Source: Lunularia cruciata (lineage: Eukaryota > Streptophyta > Marchantiopsida > Lunulariales > Lunulariaceae). Taken from it: a DNA stretch of 64,000 nucleotides. The notes under the pieces were generated by a model. That model ran no database searches and had not been told where the DNA came from. It saw only the letters and a program-made list of their open reading frames with translations. A program made the position numbers and the translations under genes. Below, piece by piece: positions 22,855-33,641 of the stretch. Each line of letters starts with the position of its first letter. Position 1 is the first letter of the stretch. The DNA lies in contig OX419761.1 of NCBI GenBank assembly GCA_948567375.1, forward strand, positions 4,218,501 through 4,282,500, read 5' to 3'.

Positions 22855-24890
22855 TCAATTCTTTCTCTCCGTGCGAGTTTCTACCTTCAAAATTTTGAGG
22901 TCCGGCCAATCTCCTTCTGAAGCTGGACTTCCTTCTTGAGGCCTCTCTTCCTCAAGTGTAATACAATTGACGTTAGTGTCCCCCTTTGCCTGGAGCGCAG
23001 AACGCTTAGCAAGAGTCTGAACATACTTGACAGGGGGCTTCGGATTGGGTGGTTGTGGGCACTGGTTTCTTGTGTGCCCCGATCCTTTACAATTCCCACA
23101 AAGGGGTACATACCCAATTTGTCGTCTTGGCTCCGGACAATTTGGAGACCAATGTCCCATTGAGCCACAATTGTAACAAGCACTTGGTGCAACATTTTGA
23201 GGTCTATTTTGACCACTCATTGGGGGTCTTCGTGGAGGAACCGTAGGATTATACTCCCTTGGTCCAAATCGGGGACCTTGATATGCTAGGCTTGATAAAG
23301 GCTGTGTGTCTTGGGTTTGGTATTCCGTATCTTCGTCTTTGTCTTGATCCCACCCAGGTACCCAATCTATTTGTTGCATTGGAAATGCCGTGCGAGTTAA
23401 ACACTCCGTATTAGCGTGGCCGGATTTACCACACGCAGTGCACCATACATTTGGTCATCCAAATGCGGGGGTTTTCTTTGGTCCTTCGCCCCAATCACCT
23501 GAATTTTAAAATCCGCAAACTCTTTAATCAGAATTTCTAACTTTTGATCCGCCTTGAGTATATTCTTTACTGGCGGTGTTACGGGCTTCTTTCCCCCACA
23601 TCTTTGTATTTTTCTCAGCTTGGGTTCTTTGTCTGATTCCGAAGAAGAACTAGAAGAAGTGGAGGATCCTTTCGAAGAAGGAGAAGTACTTCGTGAAGCT
23701 CTTCGTCTTGGCTTTTTGCCTTTCTTCTCACAATTTCTTTGATTACTGGATGAGTTAGAATGAGCCGCCTCATATCGGGCAACATGTTTGAGGACTTTGT
23801 CCAGAGAGGTTACATTTCTCTCCCTGGCAAAGATTCGAATCTCCGGTGAAAGTCCACCAAGAAACCATGTAATGGCTTGGGCATCTGAATAACCCACCAC
23901 CCCGGATTGCTTCGGGACTTGATTCAATAAGGCCATGAACCGCTCAGAGTAATCTCTTAATTTTTCCTTCTTTCCTCGGTCCAAATCATTAAGTGCCGCA
24001 AAGACACTCATATCATAACCCACTTCCCAAAATCGTTCCAAGAAGCCATTCCGTAAGTCTGCCCAATCTGCTGGTGTAAATCCCTTCTGCGTTACATGAG
24101 TATACCAACTCCGAGCCTTCTTCAGGAGTAGACTTGGAAAAATCCGCAGTCGATCCGCAGAGTCATGTTCCTTGTTGGCAAAGGAAATGACTTCAAATTC
24201 CTCAATGAATTTGTCAGGATCTTTGTCTTGCTCTGTACCTTTATGCTTTTGATAAGCATGTCGGGTCACGGGTATTGAAGACATCGTTCGGTGCGGCGGA
24301 TTTGGGGGTGGTAAGTTTGAACTTACGGGAACCGTAGAGCCACTTGGTATGGACACCGTGTTGTGTGCCCACGGGTTCCAATTTGTCAAGTTCAAATTGA
24401 GGTCTTCTTTGACAATTTCTTCTTCTTTGGTGGTGTCGACTTCAACCCGATCAGAAGTAAGAGGGTCCACAGCTTCAGTCTAATCCTCAAATCTTCTTTG
24501 GGATAACCAAGGAATTTTTCATACTAGATGCTGACACTCTTCTTCCGTAAGTGTTTGTGCTGTCTTTTCTCAAACAAACTTCTTAATGAAATTGACTTCC
24601 TTTACAGCTTTAGGGGAAGTCGGTGTATTGGGTCGTAGCGTGTATGTCTGCCCGCTTGAGTCTTTCTTGTTCTTGGAAGATAGGGATGAAAAGTAGCCTT
24701 GCCAACCTCCTTCGCGTCTCTTTTGGTCAAGTTTGCACAAGGCTGCTTGCACTTCGTGGAGAAGTTGAAAGTCCAACTCTTCTCGTTTGATTTTGTCTGA
24801 AGTGTATGGGGCTTTCAAACGTTTATCTTCTTCACACTGCACTGCTCGTCTTTGAGCTCTCTCTTCCCGTTGTTCTCTCGATGAAGACAT
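22855..24890 (-). pseudogene. Element A gag with two zinc knuckles (broken)
   Basis: The ATG at 24,890 (MSSSREQREERAQRRA) lies 61 nt after the primer-binding site. The capsid region is recognisable by DPDKFIEEFEVISFANK, ARSWYTHV and LERFWEVGY. A Ser-rich basic hinge (SRSTSPSSKGSSTSSSSSS) follows, then two CCHC-type knuckles: CYNCGSMGHWSPNC and CGNCKGSGHTRNQC. There are stops between 24,470 and 24,570, and a frame change near 23,390 separates capsid and knuckles. Gag packages the RNA and builds the particle. The knuckle frame continues straight into protease, so gag-pol was one frame. Confidence 0.88.
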
Positions 24891-24950
24891 TCATATTGCG
24901 TGGCCACCCAGTTTCAAATTTGGCTTTGTATTCTTCCACTTCCGAGATTT

Positions 24951-24971
24951 GTATCCCCGGCAGTGGCGCCA
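24951..24971 (-). other. Primer-binding site of element A (tRNA-Asp-like)
   Basis: The minus strand reads TGGCGCCACTGCCGGGGA, eight bases after the 5' LTR end. It closely matches the complement of a plant tRNA-Asp 3' end, the primer common in Athila/Tat-type gypsy elements. Confidence 0.8.
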
Positions 24972-24978
24972 AAAATCA

Positions 24979-25209
24979 TGTGACAACCCGGCAAATATCA
25001 CTTTTGCAGTAATCGGGTAAGTAAAGTTCGTTCCCGCAGAGATACGAGTCAGAATTTGTCAAATACGAAGCAAAGTAACAATTTCAGTTCTTCTTGAGTT
25101 CTTCTTTAGTCTCTCAGGTAGAAACTACACCCAGAAGAGAGTAACAAGCTCACCAACTTGACAACTTGTCATGAATACACACATAATCACATCATAGCAA
25201 AGTCTGTCC
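24979..25209 (-). repeat. 5' LTR of element A, inner segment
   Basis: Collinear with 15,078-15,308 of the other LTR. It stops at ctgtcc where element B is inserted, and the LTR resumes at 33,014. Confidence 0.95.
25206..25209. repeat. Target-site duplication of element B (left), gtcc
   Basis: gtcc precedes the LTR start and is repeated at 33,010-33,013. The undisturbed site in A's other LTR reads tctgtccaaac once. Gypsy elements usually make 5 bp; one altered base at the junction would explain 4. Confidence 0.85.
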
Positions 25210-25888
25210 TGTAACACCCATTTGTGCATGTGTGTGGTATTGTGATATTTAGCTTGGTATTACAAGTACTTAAGAGATATTATTTATATAGAGATAAAGG
25301 ATGGTTCTATATTAGTCATGGTTAGCTAAAGTTAGTCATAGCTAAGATAGATGGGACCTTACTTTAGAGGAAGTAGAAAAGACGAGCACCACTATTTTGG
25401 ATTTTAGTGTGTTGACTTGGTATTATTCCTAGGTGTTTGGCTTTGGGGAAAGAGTTGAGAACTCTTGGGCCCGCAAGCCTTTTTGTTTTGGATTCTTCTT
25501 TAGTCCAAGGATAGCCCATGTGAAGGAATCCTTGCTTTAGTGGTTGGGTCAAGATAAGGGGAATATGCCCATGTGAATGGATATTCCTTTCTACTTTTTG
25601 ACTTTACTTGACTTTTAGTCTAGTAACTTGAGTTACTACGGTAATTAGTAACTTTGGTACGTAACTATTTCACAAGTATATAAACAAGGGGTGAGGAGGT
25701 ACTCATCATCCTTTCATTTGCAACTATCTCTCTCTCATTGAGTTCTCTAGTGAGCAATGTCTTGAGTCTTGGAGTGTTAGCCTTGGAGGAGTATGATGGA
25801 GTTGGGGTTCCTTGCCTTCTTAGTCCATGGTGCGCTACCATAATAGCCATCAGAGGTTCATCCTGAGTGAGAGACAGGCCAGCTCACA
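25210..25888 (+). repeat. 5' LTR of element B (679 bp)
   Basis: Begins tgtaacaccc and ends gctcaca. A TATA box (tatataaac) lies at 25,677-25,685. It matches 32,332-33,009 almost perfectly. Confidence 0.95.
25677..25685 (+). promoter_or_regulatory. TATA box in the 5' LTR of B
   Basis: tatataaac, about 200 bp before the LTR end. It is conserved in the 3' LTR and, as tatataagc, in the related LTR near 37,236. Confidence 0.7.
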
Positions 25889-25892
25889 TTTT

Positions 25893-25909
25893 TGGTTCCG
25901 TTGCCGGGA
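25893..25909 (+). other. Primer-binding site of element B
   Basis: tggttccgttgccggga starts four bases after the LTR. It resembles the tRNA-Asp-type site TGGCGCCGTTGCCGGGGA with changes in the first half, so the exact primer is uncertain. Confidence 0.65.
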
Positions 25910-26748
25910 CCTCTCTAGAAGGCAAGATAATGTTCCGCGTCCAATTCTACATTAGGCAGAAGGAGGCTATGAGAGCTCACTTGGAGAGAACATTAGGAGA
26001 GGAGAGGGCTGAACTTATGTTAGAGAACCAAGATCCATTTGTATACCCTGTAGTTCATTATGATGTCTTTGAGGTGATTTTGTACATCTTGTACACATGA
26101 GAGGAATTGGAGAGATTGTGTGAGGTGGATTGCAGATTTTGGGGATTAAGGTGATTTTGGGCAAAATCTCAAGTTTGAGATCTGGACTTGAGATTTCTAC
26201 ACATGATAGCTTGGGTTATCTTTCAGTTAGCACACTTGAAATTATTGAGAGAGCTTCTATGCGCACTGGGCTAGAATTTTTGAAAGTTGATAGGGTAAAG
26301 TGCTCCCGCAACTGCATGTTCTCTGGAAAATTGTACAGAGTCTGCCATTTCTTCAATTTTCGGTGAATTGTCCTGAAAATTTCCAAGAAAATTTAGTGCA
26401 TTGTATCCTACCTGCTGCCACAAAAATTAGAGAGAGATCGTTTTTTTGCAGGGCGTTATGAGTTTTTGAAGTGAGGGGGGTGGTTTTCAGACCAAATCTG
26501 AAATATGGGTGCTGAATAGAAAGGTGTCTAGGCCAAATGGCTGGATGAAAAGATTTGAAATTTTGCAGCGAGGGACGCCCTGGAGTTGTGATCAAGTGTG
26601 GAAAATTTCAGAGGACTGTGACATATTGGTTGGGAGATTTGAGTGACATTGTGAGGAAGGGTCAATTCTGCAGAGTGGAGATCTCATGCATGAGAAGTTT
26701 GAGATCAACAAAAAGCATGTTTGAGTGTTTAGATTCATCTTGGGGAAC

Positions 26749-27222
26749 ATGGAGGGTCATCAAGAGTGGAAATTGAGATTATGCAAGGTTCCTCAAGGGT
26801 TTGAGGTGATTGTAGGGGTGGATTTGAGGAAAAGAGAGTTTACAATAGAATTTGAAGAGAGTGTTGAGAGGATCCAAAAACCTACACCACTTGGAGGAAA
26901 GAGTGAGTCTAAGTGCTTTCTATGTGGAGAGAAGGGACATAAGGCAAGTTCATGTCCATTGACCTTTGAGAGCAAGAGATTGAGGGAAAGGAGAGGCTTA
27001 CTTGACTTGGGTTTGCATGTTGGACCTTCTTCACCAAGATTGGGAGGGAGAAGATCTAAGACCAAGGAGTTGTGTGAGGTTTGTGGAGTTGAAGGACTTC
27101 CAAAAGGACATGAGTGTAGTGGAGTAAAAGCACTTTTGGAAACTTTGGTGAAGGATCTTGGAGAGAGTCTTAGTACAGCTACAAAAATACTACCACCTTC
27201 ATCAGCTAGTTCTCAAGATTAG
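26749..27222 (+). CDS. Pre-gag ORF of element B with Cys/His zinc motifs, 157 aa
   Basis: Lies between the primer-binding site and gag, with its own stop at 27,220. It has an N-terminal segment (LCKVPQGFEVIVGVDLRKRE), a CCHC zinc knuckle CFLCGEKGHKASSC, and a second Cys/His cluster (CEVCGVEGLPKGHEC). Sequence upstream (25,930-26,720) has coding-like pieces in broken frames, so the original ORF may have been longer. Extra ORFs ahead of gag are known in Ogre/Tat-type gypsy elements. Here a second set of zinc motifs apart from those of gag suggests a separate nucleic-acid-binding accessory protein. Function is inferred only. Confidence 0.55.
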   Translation: MEGHQEWKLRLCKVPQGFEVIVGVDLRKREFTIEFEESVERIQKPTPLGGKSESKCFLCGEKGHKASSCPLTFESKRLRERRGLLDLGLHVGPSSPRLGGRRSKTKELCEVCGVEGLPKGHECSGVKALLETLVKDLGESLSTATKILPPSSASSQD

Positions 27223-27456
27223 TGATGGAGATAATCTTTCAACTTATGGATAAACTATCCATGAGAGTTAGATTAATATGCACTCTAGGATTTGATGTTG
27301 CTATAGAAATCTTGGAGCAACCTGAACCTTTTGTGTTCCCTAGAGTGGATTATTCTCAGATGGTGTTAGTCATGTATATACTCTATTAGTAATAGAGTGA
27401 GAGAAAAGAAAAGAGAAAAAAAAATTGAGAGAAAAGAAAGATAGTGAGGGGTTAAG

Positions 27457-30400
27457 ATGGGGAAACTTCCGGTTTTCTTTGGCAAGGATGGAGAAGATGT
27501 GGAGGCCTTTGTGAGAGACTTCAAGAGAGCTTGCATAGGAAACAATGAGAGGAGGAAGAATGAGTGGGCCTCATTATTACCAGATTTCTTTGAGGATGCA
27601 GCACTTACATGGTATGAGTCAGAATACCAAAAGAGAGAGAGGAGAGAGAGGGAAGAGGAGTCTTGGGAGACTTTGACTTCAGCACTCATTGAAAACTTTC
27701 TTCCTGATGAGAGTTATGAGAGATTGATGAGTGAGGTTACATTTCTCAAGCAAGGAGATGGAGAGAAAGTGAGAGTATATGTGGAAAGAGTGGAAAAGTT
27801 AGAGTCCAGATTTTGCATAGTGTTGAGGAAGGGTGGGGATGATGTGGAGACTACAATGATTGGCATAGGGGCCATGCTCACCAAGAATTTTGTGGGAGGA
27901 TTGAGACCACAAATTAGAAGCAAGGTGAGATATGAGAAACCTTCTTCCAAGGTTGAAGCTATCAAGATCGCAATTCGTATGGAGGAGAGTTTGGAAGGGG
28001 ATGAGAGTGATTTGGTGGTGAAGGAGGTTGTGCATCCTCCTCAAGGCTACAAGTATGGTGGAACTTCTGATACTTTGGTGACAAGGGTTGCACCACAAGT
28101 AGTAGTTGCTCCAGTTCTTGCACCTCCACCAAAAGATCCACTCCAAACCATCATAGAACAACTTGCGGATCTCAAGATCAATGTGGTGCAACTATGGGAG
28201 AAGAGAGAGGTGGATCAGAATGTAGGGAGAGGGCCTAGGAGTTATGGAAACTATCCATATAGAGGAGGCCAACCAGCCAACAATTTCAATGATAGAAATT
28301 GTTTTGGTTGTGGAGGAAGAGGCCATATCCAAAGGAATTGCCCAAATTCCACTTACCATGGAGGAAGGGGTTATGAGGGAGCCAATAGAGGGAAAGAGGG
28401 AGGTAGTGAAACCCAAGTGGCTCCTAATCCCAACAAAGGTAAGGGGATAGCATCCATAGATGTGGTTGAGAGCAAGTATGAGAAGGGAGAGTGCTCAAAC
28501 TCCAAGGGTCTTAATTTGGAGCTTTTGGCACAAGAGAAGAAGAGAGCTCGTTTTGCAAAGGATGTTCACTCTTCTCAAGGATTTACTTCAAGCAAGGATA
28601 CTCCTATGTCTACTAGGAGCACTCGCACCTCAACACCATCAACAACAAAGACTCCAAGGAAGAAGTTGGGGATGGAGGACTTCTTGATCTCAAAGCAACA
28701 ATGGAACTACAATGTGTTGGAGGATGTTGGTAGTCACAAGGCTAACATCACAGTGGGCCCATTAATTGCTTTGAACCCTACCTTGAGAAAGGAGCTTAGA
28801 GGTGGTTTGAGTTTTACAAGGAGCAAGAGGAAGAAGAAGATAAAAGTTCCAGTATCAATGGGGGTGGTGGATGCCAAGCCAGCACCATGGGAAGCTTGTG
28901 AATATGCCTCCAAGATTGATGTGAGAGTGAATGGTCACAACATCAAGGATGCATTGGTTGATGGAAGATCAGCAGTGAATGCCATGTCAGAAAGGTTGAT
29001 GAAGAAGTTGGGTATGATACCCTCAAGACCTTCAACATTTGTGGTGAGCATGGCAAACAAGCAACAAGTTCGACCAGTAGGGGTGATGGATAAGGTGGTA
29101 GTTTCAGTTATGGGAGTTCAAAATCTCATGACTTTCCAAGTCTTGAAGGATTCAAGCTATGACTTACTTCTTGGGAGGCCATGGTTGAGAGCAGCACGCA
29201 CAACTGATCGATGGCACAAAGGGTACTTGAGGATTGGGCCATCAAACCATAGAGTCACTGTTCCTGTGACTAACACCACCAACACTTCACATTCAGATAC
29301 ACCATCTTCTGATTATTGGGAATCAGATTCTGAAGAAGGAGCTTCAGGTGTGGACACAAGCATGGAAGAGGAGACTTCCACGGAGGAGGATGAATCTGAA
29401 TCTGATTCAGATGTGTATCCTTTGTGTGCTATGGATTTTGCACCTAAGCCAGAGGTTTTGAAGGACCCAGATAAATCATCATTGACACTTGAGGAGGTAG
29501 AGAGAAGGTTATCTACCCTCAAGTATGGCCCAAATGTTACCAAGGAGGAGAAGGTGAGATTTGAGGAGATTTTCCGCAAGTTCATCCATGTGTTTGCTTT
29601 TAGTTACAAGGATTTGAAGGAAGTCACCTTGGAGGAGCACAAGATAGAGGTGGAGTCACATGCAAGACCAATCCGCCAAAAGCAACGTCGCATTAGCCCA
29701 CCAATATCTTTGGTTGTGAAGGAGGAGATTGATAAGCTCAAGGAGGTTGGATTTATCTTTGAGGTGGAGAATTCAGAATGGGTGTCTCCAATTGTCATTG
29801 TGAAGAAAAAGAATGGCAAGCTTCGGGTATGTGTGGATTACAAGAAGCTCAATGCTGTTACCAAGAAGGACTACTACCCATTGCCATTCATTGATGAGAT
29901 CTTGGAGGAGGTTGCAGGTCATGAGAGGTATAGTTTTGGAGATGGTTATAGTGGATATAACCAAATCAAGATTGCACCAGAGCATCAACAACTCACCACA
30001 TTCACCACACCTTGGGGAACTTACGCTTTCAAGGTCATGCCTTTTGGGCTTTGCAATGCTCCAGCCACATTCCAACGGTTCATGAACAAGGTATTTGAAC
30101 CTTTCATTGGGAAATTTGTGAGAGATTTCATTGATGACTTTTGTGTCTATGGGAGCAAGGAGGAGCACTTTGAGCACCTAATCAAAGTCTTGCAACGCTT
30201 GGATGAGGCAAATGCATCACTCAACCCAGAGAAGTGCATTTTTGGATGTGAAGAAGGTCTTCTTTTGGGGCATATCATCTCCAAGGATGGAATAGCAGTT
30301 GATCCTGAGAAGGTGAGGAAAATCTCAGACCTTCCATTCCCTTCAAGCTTGACAAAGTTACGCCAATTCTTGGGGATGGTTGGGTACTATAGGAGGTTCA

Positions 30401-32283
30401 TCTTCTCATTTTCCAACAAGGCTTATGCATTGACCAGCTACATGAAGAAGGGTGTAGATTACATGGTGATTTTGGAAGACAAGGAGGCTCTCAAAGCTTT
30501 TGAGGAGCTCAAGCAATCCCTTGTTGTAGCTCCAATTCTTGCTAAACCTGATTGGAGTAAACCTTTCATCCTCTACACTGATGCTTCTAATGTAGCTATA
30601 GGATGCACTCTTAGTCAATTAGACCAAGATGGGCATGATCATCCAATAGCTTATGCTAGTAGGCAGATGGTTTCAGCAGAGAAGAACTACTCTGTCACGG
30701 AGAGAGAAGGGTTGGCAGTGATCTTTGGTCTCAAGAAGTTTAGACACTACTTGATTGGAGGGAAAGCCACCATTATCACGGATCACAAGGCTTTGAAGTA
30801 CATCTTCAACAAGCCTAATGTTGAAGGGAGACTAGCAAGGTGGATGATACTCTTGTCTGAGTATGACTACACCATTGAAGATAGGCCAGGAAAGAAACAT
30901 GCAAATGCTGATTTATTATCTAGAGCCTATGATCATGATGGAGATGAGCCAATGGATGATTCCTTCCCGGATGAGGAGCTCATGACAATCTCAGTCACTC
31001 AAGAGGTTCCAATGGAGTACAAGGAGATTGTGGATTTTGTGACAAAAGGTAACTATCCAGAAGGGATGCATGCTAGGGAGAGGAATGCCCTTGCAGCAAG
31101 ATCTAGACCTTACACCATGGTGGAGGATATTCTTTTTCACCAAGGAGCAGATGGTCTACTTCGAAGAGCAGTGGGTAAGGAAGAGTCTATCCTACTCATA
31201 AAGGAGTTTCATGAAGGTTTAGTATGTGGAGGACACTTTGCAGGAAAGGTGACTGCTTTCAAGATTCTAGATGCAGGTTACCATTGGAGAGGGATTTTCA
31301 AGGATTGTCTTGATTATTGCAAAACTTGTCATGTTTGTCAAGCTTTTGCTAGAAAGTCTACATCCACTCCACCACTTAGATCAATTCCATTGCTAGGACC
31401 TTTTGAGAAGTGGGGAATTGATTTTGTAGGTCCTCTCAATAGAACCCCAAGGAACAATTGGTACATTGTGGTAGTTACTGATTACCTTACCAAGTGGGTT
31501 GAGGCTAGACCATTGAGGGACAAGAATGAAGATGAAGTGGGTAGATTTCTTTATGAACGCATTATCACTAGGTTTGGATGCCCTTTGGAGTTGGTTTCTG
31601 ATAGAGGAGGAGAGTTTACAGGAAGCATTACTACAGCCATGCTATGACATTTCTCTATCACACATAGAGTAACTACATCCTATAAGCCAAATTCCAATGG
31701 CTTGGCAGAGAGAACCAATCAGACCTTGTGCATGATGTTGGCCAAAGATGCAGAAATGGAGGGGGCTAAACATCATTGGGACAAGAGGATTCATGCAGTT
31801 TTGTGGGAGTATAGGACAACCATGAAAACTTCCACTGGATATTCTCCATTTCAATTGGTGTATGGTATTGAGTCTACCTTACCTATTCACTTTGATCTTC
31901 CTACCTTCCAAAGCATTCATAGGAGATTGAAGAAAGCACAAGGAGGTGATGCAGAGAAGTCAAGGAAGGATCAACTCATGGAGTTGGAAGAGGCAAGAGC
32001 AGTTGCTATGGTTCGAGTGGAGCAAGCCCAAAGGAAACAAAAGGAGAGCTATGATAAGAGGCAAGACAAGAAGAAGGTGGAGCCTTTCAAAGAAGGTGAT
32101 TGGGTAATGTTGTTTGATTCCATTTGATTCAAGAGAGTGCAAAAGAAGTTTTTGCCTAAGTACTTTGGACCTTTCATAGTGGAGAAGGTGTGGGGCAATT
32201 ACACCTATGATCTCAAGGAGTTGGGAGGAAGATACTTTGATAGGATTAACCATGATAAGTTGAAGATGTACCATAGAAGGTAG
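27457..32283 (+). pseudogene. Element B gag-pol polyprotein, one frame with two nonsense codons
   Basis: A single frame of 1,608 codons. Gag capsid (FFEDAALTWYESEYQKR) with CCHC knuckle CFGCGGRGHIQRNC; protease with ALVDGRSAVNAM (usually DGGS or DSGS); RT with VCVDYKKLNAVTK, MPFGLCNAPATFQRFM and FIDDFCVYG; RNase H (FILYTDASNVAIGCTLSQ); integrase HHCC (HVCQAF) and core (KWGIDFVGPLN, VTDYLTKWVE, CPLELVSDRGGEF). TGA codons interrupt at 31,645 (integrase core, after TTAML) and 32,125 (C-terminal domain). After the second, homology resumes to the tag at 32,281. RT residues RD before FIDD and SFGDGYSG also depart from the usual V and L. Replication proteins; defective as read. Confidence 0.95.
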
Positions 32284-32318
32284 AGAGACCTTCACTTTGA
32301 GGACAAAGTGAAAACTTA

Positions 32319-32331
32319 GTCCGGGGGTAAA
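32319..32331 (+). other. Polypurine-type tract of element B
   Basis: gtccgggggtaaa immediately precedes the 3' LTR start tgtaacaccc. Confidence 0.65.
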
Positions 32332-33009
32332 TGTAACACCCATTTGTGCATGTGTGTGGTATTGTGATATTTAGCTTGGTATTACAAGTACTTAAGAGAT
32401 ATTATTTATATAGAGATAAAGGATGGTTCTATATTAGTCATGGTTAGCTAAAGTTAGTCATAGCTAAGATAGATGGGACCTTACTTTAGAGGAAGTAGAA
32501 AAGATGAGCACCACTATTTTGGATTTTAGTGTGTTGACTTGGTATTATTCCTAGGTGTTTGGCTTTGGGGAAAGAGTTGAGAACTCTTGGGCCCGCAAGC
32601 CTTTTTGTTTTGGATTCTTCTTTAGTCCAAGGATAGCCCATGTGAAGAATCCTTGCTTTAGTGGTTGGGTCAAGATAAGGGGAATATGCCCATGTGAATG
32701 GATATTCCTTTCTACTTTTTGACTTTACTTGACTTTTAGTCTAGTAACTTGAGTTACTATGGTAATTAGTAACTTTGGTACGTAACTATTTCACAAGTAT
32801 ATAAACAAGGGGTGAGGAGGTACTCATCATCCTTTCATTTGCAACTATCTCTCTCTCATTGAGTTCTCTAGTGAGCAATGTCTTGAGTCTTGGAGTGTTA
32901 GCCTTGGAGGAGTATGATGAAGTTGGGGTTCCTTGCCTTCTTAGTCCATGGTGCGCTACCATAATAGCCATCAAAGGTTCATCCTAAGTGAGAGACAGGC
33001 CGGCTCACA
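32332..33009 (+). repeat. 3' LTR of element B (678 bp)
   Basis: Ends gctcaca, followed by the target-site copy gtcc and the resumed LTR of A. One base shorter than the 5' LTR (tgaagaatcc versus tgaaggaatcc). Confidence 0.95.
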
Positions 33010-33641
33010 GTCCAAACAACTCTTGATTGTGATGATTCAGATTCTCCCAAAGACGGCACTTCACCGCAAAGACCGATTTTGCCTCAAAATTGTGTTCCAT
33101 CCCTCCACTAAAGGCACAACTTCCTCGATCAAAATTGCTTCACATCAACTTTGTACTGCACTCACCAATGCAGAATACTAACAACACTACAATTCCTCTC
33201 AGACCTATCAAGGCATTGCTCCGATGCACTTCACTCAGAATCAAACACACAGAATGAAGATCAAGGCTGCAGATTCCAACATCCACAGACACACTGACTT
33301 GCTCTTTGGAATTCTCCACACACTTGCAAATTCAAACATGAAATTGACAATCGGAATTAAGCTTAAGCAACGAGTACTGAGAGCAACACTTTGCTTTATC
33401 TATCTTCAGAAAGTTGAATACTGAATAACATCGTTCTGCAAATGCTCCACTTAAATACTAAAGCAAACGGCAGACTTGCCTACCTAGACACCTCTTCCTA
33501 ACATCTTTTCCAAAGTACAGATCCCAAGTGATAATTGTATCTCTTCATATCTGCCCCTTCCTATCTCAAAATCAACTTTTATCCCAATCCGATGTCTACA
33601 TCATCATCGGCTTCCAAACCCAATGATCTTCCTACTAGTTC

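Larger units (their letters stand above)
25210..33009 (+). mobile_element. Element B: young Ty3/gypsy retrotransposon nested in the LTR of A
   Basis: Complete layout: LTR 25,210-25,888, primer-binding site, a pre-gag region with its own ORF, gag-pol 27,457-32,283, polypurine tract, LTR 32,332-33,009. The LTRs differ at six sites plus one single-base indel in about 678 bp (0.9%), all six being transitions. That makes it the most recent datable insertion here. No chromodomain. A related older LTR lies at 36,752-41,194. Two nonsense codons in pol make it non-autonomous as read. Confidence 0.95.
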
